A stretch of DNA of 64,000 bases from the NCBI GenBank assembly GCA_016287765.1, contig JAEEWS010000005.1, positions 27,593 to 91,592 on the forward strand, given 5' to 3'. This DNA comes from Lachnospiraceae bacterium (GTDB taxonomy: Bacteria; Bacillota_A; Clostridia; Lachnospirales; Lachnospiraceae). Shown here in pieces: positions 1-8,000 of this stretch; within the stretch, counting starts at the first letter, position 1; the number at the start of each line of letters is the position of its first letter. The notes beneath the pieces were generated by a model. That model was given only the letters and a program-made list of their open reading frames with translations. It did no database searches and was not told where the DNA came from. The position numbers were made by a program, and so were the translations under genes.

Positions 1-219
1 GTTGCAGGGAAGACCTTCCCGCTGAAAGTCGTGAAAAATATAAAGCTTGCTTTGACAGATCAGGCTTTCATTAAGCTCATATATGCCTTGAGCCGTTTGA
101 GAAAGACACCACCTTTTAACAGCGTCCGGAGGAAAACAACCGGCCTGAGCAGCAAGTTCAAAAACACTGCCTATTTTTCTGCACATATTTTTTTCATCGA
201 AAGATAAATCATAATTCAT
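1..219 (-). CDS. Hypothetical partner of DUF3990 protein (partial, runs off window)
   Basis: The reading frame starts with ATG at 219-217, two bases after the stop of the DUF3990 gene, and stays open to the window edge, giving the first 73 residues. The visible part is helical with Cys and Trp (MCRKIGSVFELAA, KRWCLSQ). Its pattern resembles the N-terminus of the 146-residue protein that sits in the same position after the second DUF3990 gene at 36.4 kb (ICKTQGKIFGYAA). I infer a conserved two-gene module, possibly enzyme plus regulator or antidote. No family name is claimed. Confidence 0.6.
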   Translation of the reverse strand, partial: MNYDLSFDEKNMCRKIGSVFELAAQAGCFPPDAVKRWCLSQTAQGIYELNESLICQSKLYIFHDFQREGLPCN

Positions 220-221
220 TA

Positions 222-788
222 TCAATGACCTCGATTAATTTCCAACAAAAGTTCCCTTGTTCTTTTACTGGCCTTTTCTCTATCGGCTTTAAACTGTTCC
301 TTAAACTTTTGACGTTCTGAACCTATCAGTTCTCTTGAACCCTCAAAGCGAAGTGTCTCTTTAATGGCACTTTGATTTTTGAAAACATATTGCTCTGAGT
401 ATTGCATGCAGTTAATTACTTTAACAGCATTTTCCTCAGAAATATACCCATCCGTAAAAGCATCAAATATGCTGTACATTCTGTCATCAGCTGTCGGCCC
501 AATTATCAGGTCATAAACAGAATCATCAAAAGGCTTGGTTGTTTGCAAACGATTTGCCATAACATAATTAAACCATTCCATATCTGCATTTAACCGTTTT
601 ACATTTAAACCAGTAGTATCGCATACGTATTTATTTATTACAGAACGGTTTTTGCTGCAAGCCCATTTACTGGCCATAATTTCATCTTCCGTAAGATAAA
701 ACCCTGCGCCGAAATCAATTTCCGTACGACTTCTCCCAATGTCCGGCTCGGTGACTTCAACGCTTGAGCCGTGAAACAAAACGATCAT
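222..788 (-). CDS. DUF3990 family protein (ADP-ribosyltransferase-like)
   Basis: The 188-residue protein opens with LFHGSSVEVTEPDIGRSR, then DFGAGFYLTED and later DLIIGPTADDRMYSIFDAF. These are hallmarks of DUF3990, a family related to ADP-ribosyltransferases: a His-Gly-Ser strand and a Gly-Phe-Tyr strand, as in NAD-binding ART folds. No signal peptide or membrane segment is seen. A GGAGG ribosome binding site lies just upstream (minus strand) and a TATAAT-like box sits near 818-823. The next gene follows after two bases. A paralogue lies at 36373-37038. NAD+ use is inferred from the family, not shown. Confidence 0.75.
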   Translation of the reverse strand: MIVLFHGSSVEVTEPDIGRSRTEIDFGAGFYLTEDEIMASKWACSKNRSVINKYVCDTTGLNVKRLNADMEWFNYVMANRLQTTKPFDDSVYDLIIGPTADDRMYSIFDAFTDGYISEENAVKVINCMQYSEQYVFKNQSAIKETLRFEGSRELIGSERQKFKEQFKADREKASKRTRELLLEINRGH

Positions 789-866
789 AGAAACCTCCGT
801 GTTACAAACAGACTACTATTATAATACAATTCGCGACATGAGCAGTCAAGCATATGTAGCTTCACA

Positions 867-1229
867 TCATGTCGCTAAAAACCAGATGCAGACAATCTCA
901 TCATTCCCGTTTTCAAAAAACGACCAATAGTCCTTGCCGTCAACATAGATCAAGTGTCCATATACACATATGATACACATATCATTGTTTTCCGAAAGAA
1001 AATCTTTGAGAACAGGTCTTTCGCCCCGTTTAAAATATTGTTTTTTCCTAACCCCAAAAAACCTTCTGATAAATTTATTAACGTCGTCAAGCTCCAGATA
1101 ACCGTCGTTTTTTAGATTGTCCGGTAATTCCGCGTTAAACATCACCTGATATATTTGCTCGTATGCACATCCGGTGGCGACATAAGAGCAGGGAAGCCCA
1201 TGGTATTTACTCTTCGGATTGATTCTCAT
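867..1229 (-). CDS. Small papain-like cysteine-protease-fold protein (putative)
   Basis: I chose the ATG at 1229 because GGAAG precedes it at good spacing; an upstream extension would lie mostly inside the previous gene. The 120-residue protein has a Cys in LPCSYVATG (C14) and a His in YGHLIYVDGKDYWSFF (H92). This order and spacing resembles compact C39/papain-like proteins, in which the His follows a Gly or Ser and precedes an I-x-V-D-G-K strand. Its start overlaps the end of the preceding gene by 23 bases, so the two are probably translationally coupled. Peptidase activity is a guess from the pattern; no substrate is evident. Confidence 0.45.
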   Translation of the reverse strand: MRINPKSKYHGLPCSYVATGCAYEQIYQVMFNAELPDNLKNDGYLELDDVNKFIRRFFGVRKKQYFKRGERPVLKDFLSENNDMCIICVYGHLIYVDGKDYWSFFENGNDEIVCIWFLAT

Positions 1230-1959
1230 TTTTCGCTTCCTTTCTTTCTGCACGACGAGCTGCATCCCTCGCACGACGCGTAGCATTCAACGGCTCATGT
1301 TCTTCCTTATCAAAACGACTCCTTAATATAGCAGACCAATAAAGAAACATATCCCTTTCTTCATAAGGTAATGACGCGTGGAACAACTCAAGCGGACTTG
1401 CAAAAACGTGACGGGTGAGAACATCGCCAATCCACTTTTCTTTTAGCCAGGTTACAGCGGATCTTTTCTGAAAGAACAAATAAAGCTCCTCGTTTGACAT
1501 GCCTCCGAGATAAGTGTGAACAAGATACCGCATTACGATCTTGGCACGACGTTTTCCCCTTTCATCAAAAAAGAAATTTTTAGGTCTCCGCGACGTCGTA
1601 TTCTCATCGGTAAATTCTTTGTATTCTGCAATTGTCGATGTCGTAAAATCATAGTTTATTTCGTCAGGGAACGCTGCGGCAAGCATTTCGGTATAATCTG
1701 GCAGAAACGCCCTTCCGTCGTTAAATCCAAATGCAGGCAAGGTGAGTTCCAGTCGTAAGACCTTAACCCACTTGGGCGTCATATATGTCAGAGCGTCGTT
1801 GGGAGACCAGTTCAAAAACTTTGAAACAGCGTAACGCCAGATGATTCCTGCCTCCTTTTTGTTGATCTCGTTCGTACTGTTCATGGAAATCTTGAAATTA
1901 CTTTGTCTTCCCATCAAAACTTCTTCATATTCCCAAATTATTTCCTTCTCTGTAAGCAT
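1207..1959 (-). CDS. Hypothetical protein, 250 aa
   Basis: I do not recognise the family. It is a soluble, Trp- and Phe-rich protein with a charged Arg/Glu/Ala-rich tail (RRARDAARRAERKEAKNENQ) that is probably helical. GGAGGG lies about ten bases upstream of the ATG at 1959. It overlaps the next gene, so they form a two-gene operon on the minus strand. It is divergent from the helicase at 2129, and the shared intergenic region carries a conserved 21-bp element also found before recJ. Confidence 0.6.
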   Translation of the reverse strand: MLTEKEIIWEYEEVLMGRQSNFKISMNSTNEINKKEAGIIWRYAVSKFLNWSPNDALTYMTPKWVKVLRLELTLPAFGFNDGRAFLPDYTEMLAAAFPDEINYDFTTSTIAEYKEFTDENTTSRRPKNFFFDERGKRRAKIVMRYLVHTYLGGMSNEELYLFFQKRSAVTWLKEKWIGDVLTRHVFASPLELFHASLPYEERDMFLYWSAILRSRFDKEEHEPLNATRRARDAARRAERKEAKNENQSEE

Positions 1960-2026
1960 AGAAATTAAGCCCTCCTTTCACCGGCTACTCTATAGTATGT
2001 TGCAAACAACACCCGATAATAGTTTT

Positions 2027-2047
2027 CTACGGTGAATAAAAATCACA
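2027..2047. promoter_or_regulatory. 21-bp conserved element, copy 1 (candidate operator)
   Basis: CTACGGTG, two variable bases, then TAAAAATCACA. It matches 44097-44117 at 19 of 21 positions. It contains an imperfect dyad (GTGA...TCAC). Both copies lie between divergently transcribed genes (1959-/2129+ and 44035-/44266+), as expected for a shared regulator site. Confidence 0.55.
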
Positions 2048-2128
2048 TTTTTGCTTTTCGATTATTTTTTCAATGCGGTGAAATTCTTCATAATAATCGT
2101 ATGCTGAAAATAAAAAGGAGGATAAAAC

Positions 2129-5100
2129 ATGGAGACAAAAAAGTATTTAACCGCAAGAGACCTCGCAAAGAATATCTCATGCGAAAAGTACCAGAAAGTC
2201 GGAGAGCTTAAAGTTACAGCAGACATCCAGCAGAAAACCACAGCTCTTACGACTACAGACTTCGCAGCCATCGCAAAGATGTACTGGATGTCTGACAAGC
2301 AGTACATGGCACAAAATGAGTTGGAAGACGACGAAGTCATTCACAGCTATACGGAAGTAAATGATATCGTCGTAAATTCCGTCTCTGGAACGACTGATGA
2401 AATGTGTAAGCCTGCCGAAGATGCCCGTGTAAAAGAACTGGCAAAGGGATGTATCAGATATGTAAGGGATGAGAAGAGAGTCAATGACGGTATCCATACT
2501 GTAGAAATTGACAAAAAAATCCCTGTCACTGCAAATGATGCCCCGGAGTTCGCAGAAACATTCCCGAAGCTCAAGGAACTGCCTTTTCTTGCGTCGTTCA
2601 ATGTACTTCTTACGTCAGAGGAACTGGACCCCGCTACAGGAGAAAATATCCCTGTACTCGAAGGAATCACTTTTAAGGGTGGGCGTCCTTATTACTCGAC
2701 AATCAAAGGAAAGAGACCGCCTGAGTTTGATCCCGAGTTCAACCTGAAACTCAAGGCTTTGCAGACTCTTGTCCCCGAAGGGAAAAGCGCCAAACTGGTA
2801 GTTTCGATCTATTACATGAGGAATCGCCAGGATAAGGAAGGCGAGGATTGGACACAGAACAACTTCTTTGGGAATAACATCGTATCTCTGACAGAGGTGT
2901 ATAAAAACGATGCTGACTTCAAGAAGAAGATGCCTGTGAATGAAGAAGCCGTAAAAAACTTTGAAGCGATCAATGCGGTCCACGAGTGTGATCCCGAAGA
3001 CTGTGAGCGATGTATGGCAAATGCGTTCTGCAACTTTGTCCCGACTCCCGAAGCAATCGAACAGAAAACTGCAAGAGAGTATCGGGAGGTCAAATATTCG
3101 GACGAGCAGCAGAAGGTCGTGCATCACAGGGTAGGAGAAATGCTTTGTATCGCCGGCCCCGGATCCGGAAAAACCGCCTGCGTCGTTGGTAACGTTAAAT
3201 ACAACGTGAAAGTGGATGTTGACAGCGCTATGAATGGAGTTTCGATCCCGACAGACGCGAGGATCAACGATGAGGTTCTGAAAAGCCTTGGAAAATATCT
3301 GCTCATCACATTTACCGATGCCGGCGCAAAGGAAATGAAGGAGCGACTGGTTTTGGCACTCAAAGCGGATGGTTATGATGTGACAGAGAACGACGTTAGG
3401 ATCATGACGTTCAACTCTTTTGCTTATTCCATTTGCCGTAAGTTCTACGACGAACTGGGATTCTCAAAGCAGCCGGAACTGGTTGATGAGATTATTCTTT
3501 CATCAATCATTGTGAACTGCCTGAACGAAAACCGCATTTCAGGGCTTGATTATGAACATTTTGACATGTCAACAAAAGACTGTGTCGGTGCACTGGCTGT
3601 CGTAAAAGAAGCCATTAACGTGATCAAAACGCAGCAGATTGACGTGTCGGATCCAAACGCAGCGGCAGAGCTCAGGAATAACATGAAATATGGTCGTTTC
3701 ATCGCAAGTTCCATGGCGTATTCAGAGCTTTGCTCAATGTATGCGGACATCCAGAAGATGTTCCTTTCCGAAGGAAAAATGACCTATGCAGATCAGGAGC
3801 CCATGGCTCTCAAGATGATCAATGCGCATCCCGACTATATTGATGATCTTGGAATCGAGCGGATCATCGTCGATGAGTTCCAGGATACCAACCCTATTCA
3901 GATCGACATTCTGAATAAACTCTTGGCCGCAAGGAATTACACATCTCTCCTTTGCGTAGGCGATGACTTCCAGGCAATTTACGGATTCAGAAATGCGTCG
4001 TCAGAGTTCATCTTGAACCTTGATAAGTACGTCGGGCGGACTGTCGAAAAGGTATATCTCACCGAGAACCACCGGTCAACGCCTCAGATTCTCGATGTAA
4101 GTAACGAATTCATAGCTACCAACCAGAATCAGCTCAAAAAACAGATGAGCGCCGTAAATGAAGCAGGCAAGCCGGTAGTCGTAAGAACGTTCTTTGACAG
4201 GAACGAAGAGTTTAAATACGTCGTGGAGAGTGCAATAAAGCTCTACGAAGAGGGAACACCCCTAAGAGATATCTGTTGCCTGGTAAAGAAAAATTCGGAC
4301 GCAGATACACTCGCAGCAATGTTTGCTGAAAAAGGTGTCCCGGTCGTTATGAAAAACCCACAGAAGTTCCTGGAGAACAGTCGTGTGCAGGCGGCATTAA
4401 GTCTCATGCGTGCGGTGAACAATCCCTCAGCGACCGAGCTGTACCTTGGATATGTTCAAGCTCTGTTTAACGGCAACGCACTGGAATCCCGCACGGTTAC
4501 GGAATTATCCGGCATCATCAATCAAATGGCCATTTCTTTTGCCGGGTTTGCCGATGCGGACGAACACTTCCAGCGGAAAGAGTTCCACAAACTCCTTGAT
4601 GCGATCAACCTTAACGACGAATTGTATGATTCGTTCTTAAAGAAGGTTTACGCTCAGGAAGATTTTCCTTCAGAACTGCAGTACATGTCCGACTTCATGC
4701 GTTACGGAAAAGCTGAAGAAGAAAGACTTAAAGCAGATTATGAAGGTCTGACGATCACGACTTGTCACTCTTCAAAAGGTCTTGAATGGCCCGTTGTTTT
4801 CTTAAGCATTTCAGGAATTGATAACGAGATGTTAAAGGATCCCGATGAAATAGAAGAGTCCCGTCGTGTAATCTATGTGGCTATGACTCGTGCAAAGAAG
4901 CGTCTTTTTGTAACCGGTGTCGGCTATGTTGGAAGAAAGCGCAGAAACGATATTTCGACTGACCGTTTCCTTAAGGAACTGTGCGACATTGTCGGAAACG
5001 AATTTGTTATCATAGATACCGGTAAGGAAGCCAGAGAAGAAGAGCGTCGTCAGAAAAACGCTGAAAAACAAGCCCGCAAAGAGTTGTACTCCATTAGGAG

Positions 5101-5269
5101 CGGAACGGCATCGATTCTTGCCGGACTTGAGAAAGTGAGTGACGCGAAGCTCTCTGCAGGTGGTCGTGGGAAATCAAAAACACTTACAGCAGCCGAAAAA
5201 TTGGAATATAACAGGCTTGCTGCAAGTGGTAAGCAGATGTCTTTAAAAGACATTTTCGCAGCGTCGTAA
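2129..5269 (+). CDS. UvrD/Rep-type SF1 helicase with N-terminal Cys4 (Cas4-like) region
   Basis: The protein has 1046 residues. The C-terminal two-thirds is an SF1A DNA helicase: Walker A GPGSGKT (343-349), DEFQDT box (582-587), TTCHSSKGLEW (877-887) and VAMTRAK (917-923). The first 340 residues are not part of the UvrD core. They end in a cysteine cluster C287-x4-C292-x2-C295-x5-C301, whose CxxCxxxxxC end matches the iron-sulphur cluster of Cas4/AddB-type PD-(D/E)XK nucleases. I cannot identify a convincing D...D/E-x-K set, so nuclease activity is uncertain. AAGGAGGA precedes the ATG. The 5' UTR resembles those of the PARP and RecJ genes. Likely role: plasmid DNA repair or end processing. 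Confidence 0.85.
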   Translation: METKKYLTARDLAKNISCEKYQKVGELKVTADIQQKTTALTTTDFAAIAKMYWMSDKQYMAQNELEDDEVIHSYTEVNDIVVNSVSGTTDEMCKPAEDARVKELAKGCIRYVRDEKRVNDGIHTVEIDKKIPVTANDAPEFAETFPKLKELPFLASFNVLLTSEELDPATGENIPVLEGITFKGGRPYYSTIKGKRPPEFDPEFNLKLKALQTLVPEGKSAKLVVSIYYMRNRQDKEGEDWTQNNFFGNNIVSLTEVYKNDADFKKKMPVNEEAVKNFEAINAVHECDPEDCERCMANAFCNFVPTPEAIEQKTAREYREVKYSDEQQKVVHHRVGEMLCIAGPGSGKTACVVGNVKYNVKVDVDSAMNGVSIPTDARINDEVLKSLGKYLLITFTDAGAKEMKERLVLALKADGYDVTENDVRIMTFNSFAYSICRKFYDELGFSKQPELVDEIILSSIIVNCLNENRISGLDYEHFDMSTKDCVGALAVVKEAINVIKTQQIDVSDPNAAAELRNNMKYGRFIASSMAYSELCSMYADIQKMFLSEGKMTYADQEPMALKMINAHPDYIDDLGIERIIVDEFQDTNPIQIDILNKLLAARNYTSLLCVGDDFQAIYGFRNASSEFILNLDKYVGRTVEKVYLTENHRSTPQILDVSNEFIATNQNQLKKQMSAVNEAGKPVVVRTFFDRNEEFKYVVESAIKLYEEGTPLRDICCLVKKNSDADTLAAMFAEKGVPVVMKNPQKFLENSRVQAALSLMRAVNNPSATELYLGYVQALFNGNALESRTVTELSGIINQMAISFAGFADADEHFQRKEFHKLLDAINLNDELYDSFLKKVYAQEDFPSELQYMSDFMRYGKAEEERLKADYEGLTITTCHSSKGLEWPVVFLSISGIDNEMLKDPDEIEESRRVIYVAMTRAKKRLFVTGVGYVGRKRRNDISTDRFLKELCDIVGNEFVIIDTGKEAREEERRQKNAEKQARKELYSIRSGTASILAGLEKVSDAKLSAGGRGKSKTLTAAEKLEYNRLAASGKQMSLKDIFAAS

Positions 5270-5275
5270 AGTAAG

Positions 5276-5303
5276 CCGCATCCTTCGGGATGCGGTATTT
5301 TTT
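5276..5303 (+). terminator. Intrinsic terminator after helicase
   Basis: CCGCATCC-TTCG-GGATGCGG stem with a UUCG loop, followed by TATTTTTT. Confidence 0.9.
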
Positions 5304-5318
5304 GTCCTTATTATGAAT

Positions 5319-5343
5319 CGCATTCTTCGGAGTGCGTTTTTTT
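5319..5343 (+). terminator. Second tandem intrinsic terminator
   Basis: CGCATTC-TTCG-GAGTGCG stem (one G-U pair) followed by seven T. It lies directly after the first terminator, insulating the PARP gene. Confidence 0.85.
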
Positions 5344-5403
5344 ATTCTTTTCGTTCTTTTTTTGCAAAATACCAACATATGAAAATAAAAAGGAGGAAGC
5401 GAA

Positions 5404-6771
5404 ATGGACAGTACACAAAAAATATCGGATCTCACCGATAGCGCTTTAATTACAGCGCCAAACAGAAAATATCTTGAGTTTAGAATCTCCGTCGCAAACA
5501 CGACCCGTGGTCACAATGACATGGTCACCATGGATATGAAGCCTTCAGGCAACTTTGTTTACAAGGAAGGGCCGATCGGAGATACAATCATTGCACCCGG
5601 TCACATAACCAGAAGAGTTCTCCCCGGAGCCCTTTGGGATGAAACCTACCGTAAAGTTTTATCCCGCGGTTACGCTCTTGCCGGACAGCAGAAAAGAGAG
5701 ACAAAAGATATTACAACGGAAGATACCGGCACGACCGAAGAAAGTCCTATTGAAGACGAAGCAATTCGCAACTTCATGGCAGGTCTTATCGGAACAGCCG
5801 CAGTCACTATGTCAAAAATGTTCACCGTAAAGGTGACCGACATCAGTGATGAGCATATCGAAGCTGCCACAAAGATCTTGAATCAGCTCTGGGAGTCGAA
5901 AGACACAATATCAGTAGCGTCGTTCAACGCTTTACTGGACAAGCTTCATTTCGCGGTTCCGAGACGTATCCCTAACGTACGCCTTGACCACATAGCATCT
6001 AAAGCCCAGATCCAGGAAAAGCTTCAGAAAGAGCAGGACATTTTCGACTTCATGGTTTCAAACGTATACGCTGCGAGGCATGGTGATAATTCTCTGATCA
6101 AAGTCGTGAGGGAGAAACCACCGACGATACTGGAGAAGCATTCATGCGAAATGTGGCAGCCGTCAAAAGAAGACGAAGAATTTGTCCGGGAGCTCATGGG
6201 TTCTTCAGCAAGCAGGATCTCAAAGATTTTTTGTTGCAAAAACAAGGAGACGGAAAAGAAAGAGATCGAATACAAAAAGGTTCATAAGCTCGGAGAGTTC
6301 GCTGAAAAAGAGTGGCAATTCAAGACTCCTCAGGGATCTTCCAAGAACGGCATCTCTTACCTCTTCCATGGAAGTCGAGACTGCAACTGGTCGTCGATCA
6401 TTTTCAACGGGATCATGATTCCCGTAACAGCGACCAATGGTCGTGCGTTCGGTAACGGAGCTTACTTCGCAGATCTCGCCCAAAAGTCGATTGGATATAC
6501 ATCAGTATCAGGGTCGTATTGGGCAGGCGGAACCGGAGGTCGTGGAATACTCGGCATATATGAGGTATGCACAGGCGAGGTATACGACATATATGGTGAA
6601 GGAAAGGGAGTACCCAATGACTGGGCTGATCTTCAGGCAAAGCATCCGGGAGCGGATTGTCTCTGGGCAATGTCCAAAAGAAACAACGGGACATCGTATC
6701 TTATGAACGAGGAAATAATCGTTTATAAGCCAGAGCAGTGTACTGTTAAGTACATTGTCGAGATAAAATAA
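5404..6771 (+). CDS. Poly(ADP-ribose) polymerase (PARP) family protein
   Basis: The 455-residue protein transfers ADP-ribose from NAD+. It has a C-terminal PARP catalytic domain (about 315-455): LFHGSRDCNWSSII with H322, GNGAYFADLAQKS with Y354 and NEEIIVYKPEQC with E436, that is the full H-Y-E triad of chain-forming PARPs. The middle (about 125-230) looks like the helical PARP regulatory domain. The N-terminus (about 20-100) resembles a degenerate WGR DNA-binding domain, with GPIG where WGRIG is usual and KVLSRGY at its end. AAGGAGGA precedes the ATG. The 5' UTR is nearly identical to that of the helicase upstream, which suggests co-regulation in DNA repair or stress. Bacterial PARPs of this domain order are uncommon. 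Confidence 0.88.
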   Translation: MDSTQKISDLTDSALITAPNRKYLEFRISVANTTRGHNDMVTMDMKPSGNFVYKEGPIGDTIIAPGHITRRVLPGALWDETYRKVLSRGYALAGQQKRETKDITTEDTGTTEESPIEDEAIRNFMAGLIGTAAVTMSKMFTVKVTDISDEHIEAATKILNQLWESKDTISVASFNALLDKLHFAVPRRIPNVRLDHIASKAQIQEKLQKEQDIFDFMVSNVYAARHGDNSLIKVVREKPPTILEKHSCEMWQPSKEDEEFVRELMGSSASRISKIFCCKNKETEKKEIEYKKVHKLGEFAEKEWQFKTPQGSSKNGISYLFHGSRDCNWSSIIFNGIMIPVTATNGRAFGNGAYFADLAQKSIGYTSVSGSYWAGGTGGRGILGIYEVCTGEVYDIYGEGKGVPNDWADLQAKHPGADCLWAMSKRNNGTSYLMNEEIIVYKPEQCTVKYIVEIK

Positions 6772-6815
6772 GCTTACAAGATTTGTTTTTCATTTTTTGT
6801 CCATCCTTTTCAAAA

Positions 6816-6848
6816 AATGTCGGTTTTAAAAAGCCGACATTTTTTTTA
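6816..6848 (+). terminator. Intrinsic terminator after PARP gene
   Basis: AATGTCGG stem pairing with CCGACATT around an A/T-rich loop, followed by a run of T. Confidence 0.9.
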
Positions 6849-6885
6849 CGAAAAACAATATTTGCATAATATAGACAGAAATTAA

Positions 6886-6946
6886 GAAAAGGAGAATCGC
6901 TTACACGACAGGCAACTCTCCTTTTCTTTCTTTTGAGAAAAGGAGG
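6886..6946 (+). promoter_or_regulatory. Leader with two competing hairpins around the ribosome binding site
   Basis: GAAAAGGAGA (6886-6895) is perfectly complementary to TCTCCTTTTC (6917-6926). The same anti-SD segment is also complementary to GAAAAGGAG at 6937-6945, the ribosome binding site of the ATG at 6953. The two pairings exclude each other, so the upstream copy can act as a decoy that frees the SD. A TTTGCATAATA promoter-like box lies at 6861-6871. This is direct sequence evidence for possible translational control; the signal is unknown. Confidence 0.6.
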
Positions 6947-6952
6947 CGCAAA

Positions 6953-7462
6953 ATGAAAAAAATGAAAACAAAACTCCTGTTTCTGAAACCGCCTATAGTC
7001 AAGCCCGGGGTTGTAATCAGTGGTTACGATGATAACAACTGGCCGATCATAACTCCGGAAGAGTATGCTTCGCATCTTGTTAATGCAGATGATAGAGGGT
7101 TCGATAAAGATTACCCTGTAGAACACGTCACACTTCCTGTTGGTTTTATATTGGTTCGCTTCGGACGTGACTCAGGGCGCTTCTACACTGACCCCGGAAC
7201 CGATTATGAGCAACTTGCAATGCCTTATATCAAGGATAGCATAATTCGGTGGAAACAAACGTATGTTGTAACCAAACCCATAGAGGTTGATAAAGGGATA
7301 GTGGCGAAAGGCTTCGATGATGTCGGTGGAGGAATACAGTACACTTCTCGAAAACGTGCTAAGGATCTGTTGAAAGAGCGTTCCTTAGGAAAACTTACCT
7401 TTCTTGGCAGGATTTCCGCTAAGGTATCACGTATTTGCAAACTGTTTAAAAAGATGTTATAA
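6953..7462 (+). CDS. TNT-like NAD+ glycohydrolase domain protein
   Basis: Residues 57-150 follow the TNT (tuberculosis necrotizing toxin, DUF4237) signature closely: LPVGFILVRFGRDSGRF (R69, R76), then DPGTDYEQLAMP, then KPIEVDKGIVA and the GGGIQY motif with Q129 at the place of the catalytic Gln. Known members cleave NAD+ and usually form the C-terminal domain of secreted toxins. Here the 169-residue protein has no signal peptide or delivery domain, so it would act in the producing cell or be moved by an unknown route. The leader can sequester the ribosome binding site, fitting tight control of a dangerous enzyme. The gene after it could encode an antidote, but nothing in its sequence shows this. 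Confidence 0.78.
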   Translation: MKKMKTKLLFLKPPIVKPGVVISGYDDNNWPIITPEEYASHLVNADDRGFDKDYPVEHVTLPVGFILVRFGRDSGRFYTDPGTDYEQLAMPYIKDSIIRWKQTYVVTKPIEVDKGIVAKGFDDVGGGIQYTSRKRAKDLLKERSLGKLTFLGRISAKVSRICKLFKKML

Positions 7463-7519
7463 TGTAGCAAAATCTATCAACTTCTTTAAACAACAATTCC
7501 AAAAGGAAAGAAGTAAACT

Positions 7520-7900
7520 ATGGAAAACGAAAAAACAAAAGGAATAACAACCAGCTCCCACGACTCTAAAAGAGTCACCAATGCTTTTCATAAAGCGTTA
7601 GCCGGTAAAAGATTACACGGCAGCGTTGTATTTGGCAAGGCGGCTGACGCAACGTGTATTGTCAGTGACACTCATGGTTATGTCGTATACGACACTGAGC
7701 GATGTGCCGTATACGATCAGAAACATTACGCCATTCTTGAGGATGCATGCCGTGACGCAATGGGTAGAGTGCTTGGAGAAAGAGATGCGAAAAAAGCTGT
7801 TAAGTCTTTTAACGCCGAATTAGCCGGAACTAAAAGAACAGCTGAAAACATCCTGCGTCTATCATTCAAAATGTTTAGAAATCGCTTAAGTCGTGTTTAA
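7520..7900 (+). CDS. Hypothetical protein, 126 aa
   Basis: I do not recognise it. GGAAAG precedes the ATG. The protein is soluble; the centre (SVVFGKAADATCIVSDTHGYVVYDTERC) suggests beta strands and the C-terminal half is helical and basic. It lies 57 bases after the TNT-like gene and before an intrinsic terminator, so it is probably co-transcribed. By position it is a candidate immunity or accessory protein; that is inference only. Confidence 0.55.
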   Translation: MENEKTKGITTSSHDSKRVTNAFHKALAGKRLHGSVVFGKAADATCIVSDTHGYVVYDTERCAVYDQKHYAILEDACRDAMGRVLGERDAKKAVKSFNAELAGTKRTAENILRLSFKMFRNRLSRV

Positions 7901-7910
7901 GCGTAGCGAG

Positions 7911-7937
7911 AGAGATGCTTCGGCGTCTCTTTTTTTT
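7911..7937 (+). terminator. Intrinsic terminator
   Basis: AGAGATGC-TTCG-GCGTCTCT stem followed by eight T. Confidence 0.88.
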
Positions 7938-8000
7938 ACCGAGAGGAGACAAAAAATAGAACCGTTAATACTTGCTGAGAATTTCTGCCCAGAGTTCCGT

